This document shows, piece after piece, positions 27,576-35,689 of a DNA stretch of 64,000 nucleotides. Under the pieces are notes generated by a model, which saw only the letters and a program-made list of their open reading frames with translations, was not told the DNA's origin and made no database searches. How positions within the stretch are numbered: the first letter of the stretch is position 1; the number at the start of each line of letters is the position of its first letter. This stretch comes from Myxococcus eversor (GTDB lineage: Bacteria > Myxococcota > Myxococcia > Myxococcales > Myxococcaceae). The position numbers and the translations under genes were made by a program. The stretch covers positions 62,001-126,000 of the forward strand of contig NZ_JAAIXY010000026.1 in assembly GCF_010894455.1 (NCBI RefSeq), written 5' to 3'.

Positions 27576-29222
27576 TCACCGGTTATCGTCATCGCCGCCG
27601 TCCTCGTCAAGCGCCTCGGTGTCGTCCGCCTCTGAGTCATCGTCCGTGTCGGCGTTCCTCGGCCTCCGCGCCGCCGCTTCCGCCGCGCTCACCGTCAGCG
27701 CCTCGGCCGAGGCCGGCACCGAGCTCGCCAGCTCCTTGCGCCGCGCCTTCGCCAATCGCAGCAACGCCAGCAGGTGCGCGCACGGCCCCTGATTCATCAG
27801 GTGCTCACGGAAGTACTCACAGCCGCACTTGCCGAAGAGCAGCCGGTCCTCGTCGTTCAACACCAGCTCCACGTCCTGCTGGGTCCCCGCGTGCCCGTGC
27901 ACCACCCAGTCGCGGTAGACCACCTCGCGCACCACCGCGCCCGCGGGTGTCGGCAGCTTGCGCACCTTGCGTGTCTCTCGCGTCGTCTCCGACGTCACCT
28001 TCACTGCGTCCGCCGCCGCCAGGCGCTCCGCCTCCTCGCGCCTCGCATCCGGCGGATACAGCCGGCCCAGGTCCACCGGCGCGGTGAACAGTTCGCGGTG
28101 CCGCCAGCTCCGCGCCTCCACGTCGAAGATCGCCCGCCCCGCCGCGCACAGCCCCGCCAGCGCCCCCGCGGCTCGTGCCTTGCTCACGCCCAACGCCTGC
28201 GCGACCTCCTCCGTGGACACGTGGACGCGCTCGCGCAACAACCCGAGCACCCGCTCCGTCAGCTCGCTGTCCTGCTCGGGCTCCAGCAACAGGTCCATCC
28301 CCGCCGTGCCCGTCCACCGGTTCGCCGTCCATCCCGACAGCCCGAGCACGAAGCGCACGCCCGGCCCCAGGTGCACCGCGTAGAAGTGCGGCAGCGCCCG
28401 GCCCTTCAGGTAGATGTCCACCTTGTCCGCGTACGGCAGCAACGGCTCCAGCAACCGCAGTCGTCTCCGGCCCCACGTGCGCACCGTGCGCGGCTCCGTG
28501 GCGCCATGGGTCGCTCCTCGCAGCGGCACCTCGTGCTCCCACGGCTCCAGCACCAGCTTCGCGTCATGGCCCGGCGTGAGCACGTAGCGCAGCGCTCGCG
28601 GGGACACCTTCGCCTTGGTGAAGGTGAGGTGGCGCACCGCCGAGAGCAGGTCCACCGGCCGCACCGTCAGCTTCGTGCCCGGCATCGCCATGCCGCCCTG
28701 GAGCTGGAGGAAGCCTCGCACCCACTCGTCCGGCACCTCCACCTTCTGCTCGAAGCGTCCTCCCGAGCCCTTCGTGCGGACCTCGAAGCCCTCCGCCCCC
28801 ACTCGCAGGTGCGTCTCCCGGCTGGAGCGCATCTCCGCCAGCGCCGCCCACAGCCACGCCGTGAAGTCCACGTTGGTGGTGCCGCAGCGCACCTCGCCCT
28901 CGGGCTCGAAGCGGCTCCGGTCCACGATGACCATTCCGTACGAACTCTGGTCCTGACTGAACGCCTCGAAGAAGACCCGGTCCGGATGCACCGTGATGAT
29001 GGGGTCCATCAATCCCCCCATCCACTCCGAGCTCCACTCGTCCGACTGCCAGATGAGCTGCCCCAACGCCTGGAGCGCCAGTCGTATCGGCAGCACGTCC
29101 TTCGCCACCTTCGCGTGGAAGCGCACCGGGCGATGCTGGTCCGCCGACAAGCCCAGCAACGCACGCTCCCGCGTGGACTCGAAGACCGACGGCGTCGCGT
29201 AGAGGAGGTCGACCACCGTCAT
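27576..29222 (-). CDS. SWIM zinc-finger protein with winged-helix segment
   Basis: The 548-residue protein carries a SWIM motif near the C terminus: C466-x-C468 in KCGCEYF and C481-x-H483 in GPCAHLL. A winged-helix-like stretch lies at about 335-375 (STEEVAQALGVSKARAAGAL). The tail is very acidic (many Asp/Glu). SWIM proteins occur beside MoxR/vWA genes, as with Escherichia coli YehQ next to YehL and YehP, so it may work with the MoxR/bpX system to the right. It also sits directly upstream of the retron RNA, which starts within a few bases of its stop. Its start overlaps the stop of the helical-repeat gene. Confidence 0.78.
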   Translation of the reverse strand: MTVVDLLYATPSVFESTRERALLGLSADQHRPVRFHAKVAKDVLPIRLALQALGQLIWQSDEWSSEWMGGLMDPIITVHPDRVFFEAFSQDQSSYGMVIVDRSRFEPEGEVRCGTTNVDFTAWLWAALAEMRSSRETHLRVGAEGFEVRTKGSGGRFEQKVEVPDEWVRGFLQLQGGMAMPGTKLTVRPVDLLSAVRHLTFTKAKVSPRALRYVLTPGHDAKLVLEPWEHEVPLRGATHGATEPRTVRTWGRRRLRLLEPLLPYADKVDIYLKGRALPHFYAVHLGPGVRFVLGLSGWTANRWTGTAGMDLLLEPEQDSELTERVLGLLRERVHVSTEEVAQALGVSKARAAGALAGLCAAGRAIFDVEARSWRHRELFTAPVDLGRLYPPDARREEAERLAAADAVKVTSETTRETRKVRKLPTPAGAVVREVVYRDWVVHGHAGTQQDVELVLNDEDRLLFGKCGCEYFREHLMNQGPCAHLLALLRLAKARRKELASSVPASAEALTVSAAEAAARRPRNADTDDDSEADDTEALDEDGGDDDNR

Positions 29223-31165
29223 GGCGCGGCCTCCTTCGTGGTCGCGGAGAAGACTCGGGGAACCTCCGACGGGCCTCGCAGCTCGGGCCAGCGCGTGAGC
29301 ACCTTCGCCAGCAGCTCCACCAGGGCCTCCTTCGGATAGCGCTTGTCCGGCAGCGCGAAGGCTTCACGCATCCGGGGCAACAGCACCCTCGCGGTGTCCT
29401 CGTGATTCAGCGCGGCGTTGGCCAGCGCTCCGAAGGCCGCGAGCCGCGTGCGCCGGTGCAGGGGCCTCAACAGCGTGGCCTGGAGCAGGTCCAGGTTGAG
29501 TATCGCCAGCGCACTCGCGCGCGCCGAGTCCCGCCCCAAGAGTCGGAACGCGAGCGCCTGCACGTGAATCTGCGGCGCCTCCAGCAAGTCCCTCACCGCC
29601 AGCGGGTCCGCCAGGTAGAAGTCATCCGAGCGCTGGAAGAACAGCCGCGCGAGCCGGTTCCGCGACAACAACCCGTCGAAATCCCAGATGGAGAACGCGG
29701 GCACCGCCCCCAGGGCGTTGGCGGCCCGACGCGCGAACACGCCGCCTTCCTTCGGCAGCTCCTCGTAGTGCGTCGCCAGCGCCTCCAACACCCGCGTCCA
29801 CTCCTTCTGTCGCTTGTTCGCGCCATGCTCGGGCACGGGCTGCGTGGCGGCTCGGCTCGCGATGAAATCCAGCAGCTCCTCGTCGCGCCGCTCCAACACT
29901 CGCGCCACCAGCTCCGGGTACGCCGCGTGCCAGCCGGAGGCCACGTGCATCCGGAAGGGGCCGCGCACCAGCTCCGGGAAGCGCTCGTACATCGCCACCG
30001 CCGTCGCGTCCGTCAGCGGCAACACCCTCGCGAAGCCGAGCCCTGGCAGGTTCCATTCGGCCCCCGCCCCCGCCACCTGGAGGAGCCGACGCCGCGCCAC
30101 CTGCTCGTCCCGGTCCGCGTCCTTCACCAGCTTGCGCACCTCGGTGTCGAATGTCTCCTCCGTCGCGGAGGTGCGCAGCGCCGCGCTCCACACGTCCTCC
30201 CAGCCGCGCACCCGGCACAGCTCCAGCAACTCCGGCAGCGCCTTCGCGTTCTTCACCCCGTTGATGCTCCCCAGGCCCGCCCAGCGCGGGAACACCGAGC
30301 GCAGGTGCTCCAGGACATAGGGCACCACGTCGCGCCCGCGCCGCTCCACCAACTCCACGAAGACGTGGGCTGCCACGGTGGGGGCGAACTCCGGATGATG
30401 CTCGTCCAGCGCGCGCACCAGCGCCTCCGGCTCCTGGATGGACTGGGTGAGCGCCAGCGCGTCCTCGCGCCAGGCCTCATCGGACACCAGCCGGCGATAC
30501 ACCGTCCACGCCTGCTCCATGTCTCCCCTGGCGAAGAGGCGCTCCCGGTAGGTGCTCCACATCGGCACCGGCTTCTTCGGCCGGGACCAGGTGGTCCCCG
30601 GGAAGGGCAGGTGCTGACGGATGAAAGGGCGCGCCGCCTCCGGGTCCACCGCGTCCAGCGCGAGCGCTGTCGCCTCATCCAGCCGGAGGTGGAGCTGCTC
30701 CACCTTGCTCAACTCGAGGTGCCGGGCGCTCCGCGTCTTCGCGCCCCGGAAGCGCCGCGCGACGTCCTCGCGCCACACCGGCTCCTGCTTCTTGCCCAGC
30801 CCCTGCAGCTTCCAGCTGTACAGCTTGCGGAACACGGCCACGTCGTCGGCGCGGTCCGCATCGTTCAGCCACGTCTCCAGCGCGGCGGTGTACTCGCTCT
30901 TCCACGGGTCGAAGAGCTTCCCGCTCGTGGTGACGTTGGCCGGCATCAGCCAGGAGAGGATGAGCGGACGGAAGAGGACCCGGTCCCTCGCGTTCAGCGC
31001 CGGTCCCCACAGCCAGGGGAAGCTCCGGAAGCGTGGCCTCTGGGCCAGCGACTCCAGCTCCGCGCGCAGCTCCAGGTCCGACTGTCTTCGCGCGAAGGCG
31101 CTCTGGATGGCGGCTTCCATCTCCCGCGCTTCGCGTCGTGCTCGCTGCTCCCAGCTCTCGCTCAC
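29219..31165 (-). CDS. Large helical-repeat (HEAT-like) protein, operon partner of the SWIM gene
   Basis: The 648-residue protein is soluble and almost all alpha-helical, with many Leu/Ala/Arg helices of 30-40-residue periodicity, for example ALAFRLLGRDSARASALAILN and LAAFGALANAALNHEDTARVL in the C-terminal third. I do not recognise a catalytic motif. It could be a scaffold. Its stop overlaps the SWIM start by 4 bp (29219-29222), so the two are translated together. It is the first gene of the minus-strand unit that runs through the retron. Confidence 0.7.
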   Translation of the reverse strand: MSESWEQRARREAREMEAAIQSAFARRQSDLELRAELESLAQRPRFRSFPWLWGPALNARDRVLFRPLILSWLMPANVTTSGKLFDPWKSEYTAALETWLNDADRADDVAVFRKLYSWKLQGLGKKQEPVWREDVARRFRGAKTRSARHLELSKVEQLHLRLDEATALALDAVDPEAARPFIRQHLPFPGTTWSRPKKPVPMWSTYRERLFARGDMEQAWTVYRRLVSDEAWREDALALTQSIQEPEALVRALDEHHPEFAPTVAAHVFVELVERRGRDVVPYVLEHLRSVFPRWAGLGSINGVKNAKALPELLELCRVRGWEDVWSAALRTSATEETFDTEVRKLVKDADRDEQVARRRLLQVAGAGAEWNLPGLGFARVLPLTDATAVAMYERFPELVRGPFRMHVASGWHAAYPELVARVLERRDEELLDFIASRAATQPVPEHGANKRQKEWTRVLEALATHYEELPKEGGVFARRAANALGAVPAFSIWDFDGLLSRNRLARLFFQRSDDFYLADPLAVRDLLEAPQIHVQALAFRLLGRDSARASALAILNLDLLQATLLRPLHRRTRLAAFGALANAALNHEDTARVLLPRMREAFALPDKRYPKEALVELLAKVLTRWPELRGPSEVPRVFSATTKEAAP

Positions 31166-31226
31166 CCCCGGTTTTCTACACCGGCCGAGACACGCGGCGC
31201 ATCAGTCGAGTGCGCTCGCGGGTGTC

Positions 31227-31820
31227 TCAGAAGCGCAGCACCGGGCCCACAATCACCGACTGAATCAGCTTGGCGCACTCGTCCACTGAGTCCCGTGTGA
31301 GCTTCACGTCGCAGAACTGGAAGGCCGTGGCGGCGGAGATGCCCCAGCGCTGGCTGAACCAGGCATCCACTCCCACGCGGAATGCCATGCTCGTGGTGTC
31401 CACGTTCTCCCGCAGGAAGTTGCCGAACTCGTCCGGCGTGAAGGTGCTGCCCCAGCTCTTCGACAGCCGCGCGCCCACCCAGGGGGTGATGGGCTTGTCC
31501 CGGAAGAAACGCAGCCGCGCCTCGATTCCGACGGCCTTGTAGTCCAACTGGGTGCGCTCCAGCCGGTCCTCCCTCGCCGCGTCTCGCAGCTCCGTGCCCC
31601 ACGTCTCCGAGACTTCGGCCAGGAGGCCCAGGGACAACCCCGGCGGGGACTCCACGCCCAGGTAGGCATGCAGCGCCGGCCCCTTCGCGCGGAAGTCACT
31701 CAGGTGGTCCAGGGAGATGCCCGCGCCCAGCGAGGCATAGCCATTCCAGCCGTCCGCCACCGCCTGGGTGCCCACGCCCAGCACGCCCACCACCGCCACC
31801 CACTTCGACACCGTTTTCAT
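31227..31820 (-). CDS. Predicted outer-membrane beta-barrel protein
   Basis: The 197-residue protein has a Sec signal (MKTVSKWVAVVGVLGVGTQAVA, cleavage after AVA). The mature part shows alternating strands rich in aromatic and Gly residues (YASLGAGISLDHL, LSLGLLAEVSETWG, VGIEARLRFF, ITPWVGARLSKSWG) and ends in Phe (VGPVLRF), as outer-membrane barrels usually do. Function is unknown. It is divergent from the moxR-like gene across a 221-bp gap that should hold both promoters. The ATG at 31820 is chosen because it gives an ideal signal peptide. Confidence 0.75.
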   Translation of the reverse strand: MKTVSKWVAVVGVLGVGTQAVADGWNGYASLGAGISLDHLSDFRAKGPALHAYLGVESPPGLSLGLLAEVSETWGTELRDAAREDRLERTQLDYKAVGIEARLRFFRDKPITPWVGARLSKSWGSTFTPDEFGNFLRENVDTTSMAFRVGVDAWFSQRWGISAATAFQFCDVKLTRDSVDECAKLIQSVIVGPVLRF

Positions 31821-32041
31821 GGCCGGCAGTCTATGTCCGACCCGCGCCCGGAGCATGAAGTGGGATGCCATGTCATGAAGCAAACCGCCCTCCGTCACGC
31901 AAGGGTCGTCCCGTTTTCGCACCCACCCCCATCGCCAGGCAGGCGTCCCGGCACCGCGAGGCCGGTGGACGTCCGCTGGTGTTCCTTCGTGGGGGGTGGG
32001 TGCGCTTCGCGCCGGTGGAGTCCGGCGGTTAGGCTTCGTCC

Positions 32042-33223
32042 ATGTCCGTCACCTTTGAAGCCGCGGCCAGCGCCGTCCGCGACGCCCTCTCCGACGCGGG
32101 ACGGGGACTCGTCGAGCGCGAGGCCATGGTGGAGCTCATCGCGCTGTCCGCCGTCGCAGGGGAGCACCTGCTGGTCATCGGTCCCCCCGGTACCGCGAAG
32201 AGCGAGGCCGTCCGCCGCACCGCTCGCGCGCTGGGCGGCTCGTATTTCGAGTACCTCCTGGGCCGCTTCACCGAGCCCTCCGAGCTGTTCGGCCCCGTGG
32301 ACCTGCGCAAGCTGCGCGAGGGGCTGGTGGAGACGGAGACCACGGGCATGCTGCCCGAGGCGGATATCGCCTTCCTCGACGAGGTCTTCCTCGGCTCCAC
32401 CGCCATCCTGAACACGCTGCTGGGCCTGCTCAACGAGCGGACGTTCCGCCGGGGCCACACGCGCATGCACTGCCCGCTGCGCGTCTGCGTGGGCGCGGCC
32501 AACGCATTGCCGGAGGACGAGTCGCTCGCCGCCTTCGCGGACCGCTTCCTGGCGCGCATCTTCGTCGAGCCCGTGCCGGACCCGCGACTGGAGGACCTGC
32601 TCGCGGGCGGGGCCTCGCTGTGGGGCGACGGTTCGGGACGCCGTGCCTCGCTGGAGGCGCTGGATGTGCTCGCGCAGGCGGCGCGCGAGGCGGACCTGGC
32701 GCCCGTGCGTCCGCATCTGGCCCACGCGCTGCGCTCCCTTCGCGGGGCGGGGCTCGCGCTGTCGGACCGGCGCGCGGTGAAGGTGCAGCGTCTGGTGGCC
32801 GCGGCGGCCGTGCTCGCGGGACGCTCCGTGCCGAGCACCGCGGACCTGTGGCCGCTCGTGTACGCGGTGCCGACGAAGGAAGGCCAGGCGCTCGCGCGGG
32901 ATGTGCTGCGGGAGTTGCTCGCGGCGACGGAGAACCCGGCCCTCTCGGCGGCGGCGCTGGAGGCCAGTGCGGGGCCGTGGGCTCGGGCGCAGCGAATCGC
33001 CCAGGCCGGGCAGGTGCTGCTCGCCGAGCGGCCCAGTGACACCGACGCCGAGGCCTTCTCCGCGTGGCACCTCAAGCTGGAGGGCGTGGCGCGGGAGATG
33101 GATGCCAGCTTCGCTCCCGAGTTCCTCACCGAGGACCTGAAGGTCCTGCGCGCCGGGCTCACGGAGGCGCTCGCGCTCGTGTCTCCGGTGTCGCTGGAGG
33201 CTCGCGGCGCCGGGCTCTCCTGA
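32042..33223 (+). CDS. MoxR-family AAA+ ATPase of a ternary conflict system
   Basis: The 393-residue ATPase has Walker A GPPGTAKS at 47-54, Walker B DIAFLDE at 108-114, and the RavA/MoxR-type segments LGRFTEPSELFGPVDL, LLGLLNERTFRRG and AAGALPED-like AANALPEDE followed by FADRFLAR. MoxR proteins remodel vWA-domain partners. The next three genes encode bpX5-, vWA-propeller- and bpX6-like proteins. This is the gene order of the MoxR-vWA-beta-propeller ternary systems, which have been proposed from genomics to act in biological conflict. It lies 85 bp before the bpX5-like gene. Confidence 0.92.
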   Translation: MSVTFEAAASAVRDALSDAGRGLVEREAMVELIALSAVAGEHLLVIGPPGTAKSEAVRRTARALGGSYFEYLLGRFTEPSELFGPVDLRKLREGLVETETTGMLPEADIAFLDEVFLGSTAILNTLLGLLNERTFRRGHTRMHCPLRVCVGAANALPEDESLAAFADRFLARIFVEPVPDPRLEDLLAGGASLWGDGSGRRASLEALDVLAQAAREADLAPVRPHLAHALRSLRGAGLALSDRRAVKVQRLVAAAAVLAGRSVPSTADLWPLVYAVPTKEGQALARDVLRELLAATENPALSAAALEASAGPWARAQRIAQAGQVLLAERPSDTDAEAFSAWHLKLEGVAREMDASFAPEFLTEDLKVLRAGLTEALALVSPVSLEARGAGLS

Positions 33224-33308
33224 CCGGAGATGTCGTGGCGGCGCGGTCCGCGTCGACGACGTGAGGGACGGGTCTTCAAGACGTGCGAGAGGGCGGTGGA
33301 GTGGAGTC

Positions 33309-33779
33309 ATGAGCAGTGAAAGTCAGGGGGCCCTGCCGGTTCGCTGGGGACCGCGCGCGGAGCCGATGGAGCCGCTCGCCGTCGTCGGCGTGGGAGAGGT
33401 GGCGCACGTGCTCGCGCGACGGGCTCTCCAGGAGGACGACGCGAGGCTGGGCGCGTGGCGCGGTGTCGCGGGGCAGGGCGTCCTTGTGCTGTTGGGCGCA
33501 GCGGAGTCCCTGCCTTGGGTGGATGGTGTCCTGTACCTGGGCCGCGACAGCACCGCGCCGTCACTGCTGCTGCCGTGTGCGCTCGCGCCTGACGTGGTGG
33601 CCTCGTTGCTGGAGCGTGCGCTGCTTGCGCTGGTGGGGAACACCGCGACGCCGCTCGCCGTGCTTCCAGGCCCGCTTCAGCTCGTCTCGGTGGCCTCGGC
33701 TCGGCCGGTGCATCGCGCCACGCTCGTCGCGTGGCTCGCTGGCGAGGAAGCCGTCGCGGGAAGGGACGGGGCGTCTTGA
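33309..33779 (+). CDS. bpX5-like protein of the MoxR ternary system
   Basis: The 156-residue protein has short strands and helices, with GVLVLLGAAESLPWVDGVLYLGRD and a late APLAVLP-like stretch (TPLAVLPGPLQLVSVASARP). The LPWVDGVxYLGRDxxAPxLLLP pattern is what I recall for the bpX5 domain that follows MoxR in these operons. The molecular role is unknown. The ATG at 33309 is preceded by a weak GGAG (GTGGAGTC). Its TGA overlaps the TTG start of the next gene. Confidence 0.7.
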   Translation: MSSESQGALPVRWGPRAEPMEPLAVVGVGEVAHVLARRALQEDDARLGAWRGVAGQGVLVLLGAAESLPWVDGVLYLGRDSTAPSLLLPCALAPDVVASLLERALLALVGNTATPLAVLPGPLQLVSVASARPVHRATLVAWLAGEEAVAGRDGAS

Positions 33780-35689
33780 GCTCGCTGCCTCCCGCGCTGC
33801 GCCCGTGGGCGGAGTCGCTCGCGCTGTTCCCCGAGGAACTGGCCGTGCACCTGGGACCGTTCGTGGCCCGGCTGTCCGCGGCCATGGGGACGTTGCGGCC
33901 GCGTGGAGAGACAGAGGGTGGCGAGCCCCAGGGCTATGACGGAATCACCCGCCGGGGCTCCTTCGACCGGCTGCTCGTCAGTGAATGGCTGTGGGCCCTG
34001 GAAGCTCCGGACGAGCTGGTGCGTCGCGCCGCTTACGGTGAGCTGTCCTTCCTCAAGCCCGCCTTCCGCCAGCCCCAGGGTGCGCGCCGCATCGTCGTCC
34101 TGCTGGACGCGGGACCCGACCAGCTCGGCAACCCTCGCATCGCGCACCTCGCGCTGCTCATCGTCATGGCCCGCCGTGCCCAGGCAGCCGGAGCCTCCTT
34201 CGCGTGGGGCGTGCTTCAGGCCTCGCCCGAGCGCGGCACCTATTCCGAGGTGACTCCCAGCGTGCTGCTCACCTGGCTCGCCGCGCGCGACGTGGAGCCC
34301 CCCACCGCCGAGCGACTCGCCGCATGGCATGCGGCTTTGTCCCTGGGGGACGCTCCGGAAGAGACGTGGCTGGTGGGGAGTGCTCGCCTCGCGCGGCTGC
34401 CCGGTGCTCAGTCGATGTCCCGCATCGAGGTGATGGAGGTGCTGGTCCCCGAGGAGCGCAAGCTCACCGTGGACGTGCGTCCCGCCTCCCGTCCGGTGCG
34501 TTCAATCGTGCTGGACCTGCCGCCTCCAGACGACAGCATCCGTCTGCTGAGGGACCCGTTCCAGAGTCGCGTCGCGAAGCCCGTGTCGATGGCCGGACGT
34601 CCGAAGGCCAGCTCGTTCCACTTCTCGGCGGACGGCTTCCGGCTCGTGATGTTCCACTCCGACGGCGGCGTGTCCGCGATGGCGATTCCCGACTCGGTCA
34701 GCTCCACCGCGCCTCGGCCTCGACGCATGAAGCTCCAGCCCGGTCATCTGATGCTGGCCGCGGGGTGGCGCTCGAATGGTGGACTGCTCGCGTTGATGGA
34801 GCGGGCGGACCGCTATGTCCTCCACGGCACGCTCAAGTCCCAGCCTCCCCGGGCCGACGCGAGTGAGCGGCGCCCGGTGACCGAGCGGTGGACGCCGGGC
34901 CACGCGTCGGAGCGCCCCGCCGCGCATTCAGGCCTCGGCCGGCTGTTCTCGTGGAGGGACCGCGATGGAGAGTCGGTCCTGCTGCTGACGCGGACCGGAG
35001 AACTCTTCCTCGTCTATCTGGTCAAGGCCGAGCACAAGGTCGAGTTGATGGCGCTGGACAACTCGGTGACGGCGATGGCTCGGATTCACGGCAAGCTCGT
35101 CTACGTCCGGAGTGGCCCCAGCGTCCCCGTGGGCACGGGGTTGCGGGGCTTGTATCCCGTGTCTCCGAATCCGCCCAATGTCTGCAAGCCTGTCTACATC
35201 GCGCCCTTGGAGGGGCCGCCCTCGCCCGCGCGGACGACGCTCCATGTCGTGGGGCCGGACGCGTCGACGAGCACGGTGCTGGAGGCACGAGGGGGCGAGG
35301 CCTTCTTCGGTCACGCGGTCGGAGTCAAGGTGCCTGGGGACTCGGGGTTGCTCGCGATGAGTCACGGGCCGAGAGTGTGGCGACTGTTTCTAGAGGGCTC
35401 CGTCCAGGACATCATGGTGCCTCCAGGCTTCTTCGTGGTCGGCGTGGGCTGCTGGCACGGCGCTCCGGGGCAGGCCGGGTTGGTGGTGCTGGGACCGGAT
35501 GAGCGCACCTTGTCGTGGTTCGGCGCGAAGGAGCACCACGTGCTCACTCGGGCCTCGGCTCCGGTGGTGCACGCGGAGACCAGCCACGCCACGTCGCTGC
35601 TCGGCTTGCTCACGCAGACCGGGGAGATGGTGTTGCTGGACCTTCGTGACGGACAGGTGCGCTATCGCGCGACGGCGGAGGGCTCTTGA
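33776..35689 (+). CDS. Degenerate vWA domain plus beta-propeller protein (ternary system)
   Basis: The 637-residue protein starts with a helical segment, then a vWA-like Rossmann region: RRIVVLLDAGPDQLGNPRIAHLALL (about 105-128), where DAGPD replaces the metal-binding DxSxS site. The rest (about 280-637) is beta-rich with propeller-like blades such as FHFSADGFRLVMFHSDGGV and LLLTRTGELFLVYLV. The probable start is TTG at 33776, overlapping the bpX5 stop as TTGA; no ATG or GTG is available there without a long overlap. The protein should form the platform that MoxR remodels. Domain naming beyond this is uncertain. Confidence 0.72.
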   Translation: MSSLPPALRPWAESLALFPEELAVHLGPFVARLSAAMGTLRPRGETEGGEPQGYDGITRRGSFDRLLVSEWLWALEAPDELVRRAAYGELSFLKPAFRQPQGARRIVVLLDAGPDQLGNPRIAHLALLIVMARRAQAAGASFAWGVLQASPERGTYSEVTPSVLLTWLAARDVEPPTAERLAAWHAALSLGDAPEETWLVGSARLARLPGAQSMSRIEVMEVLVPEERKLTVDVRPASRPVRSIVLDLPPPDDSIRLLRDPFQSRVAKPVSMAGRPKASSFHFSADGFRLVMFHSDGGVSAMAIPDSVSSTAPRPRRMKLQPGHLMLAAGWRSNGGLLALMERADRYVLHGTLKSQPPRADASERRPVTERWTPGHASERPAAHSGLGRLFSWRDRDGESVLLLTRTGELFLVYLVKAEHKVELMALDNSVTAMARIHGKLVYVRSGPSVPVGTGLRGLYPVSPNPPNVCKPVYIAPLEGPPSPARTTLHVVGPDASTSTVLEARGGEAFFGHAVGVKVPGDSGLLAMSHGPRVWRLFLEGSVQDIMVPPGFFVVGVGCWHGAPGQAGLVVLGPDERTLSWFGAKEHHVLTRASAPVVHAETSHATSLLGLLTQTGEMVLLDLRDGQVRYRATAEGS

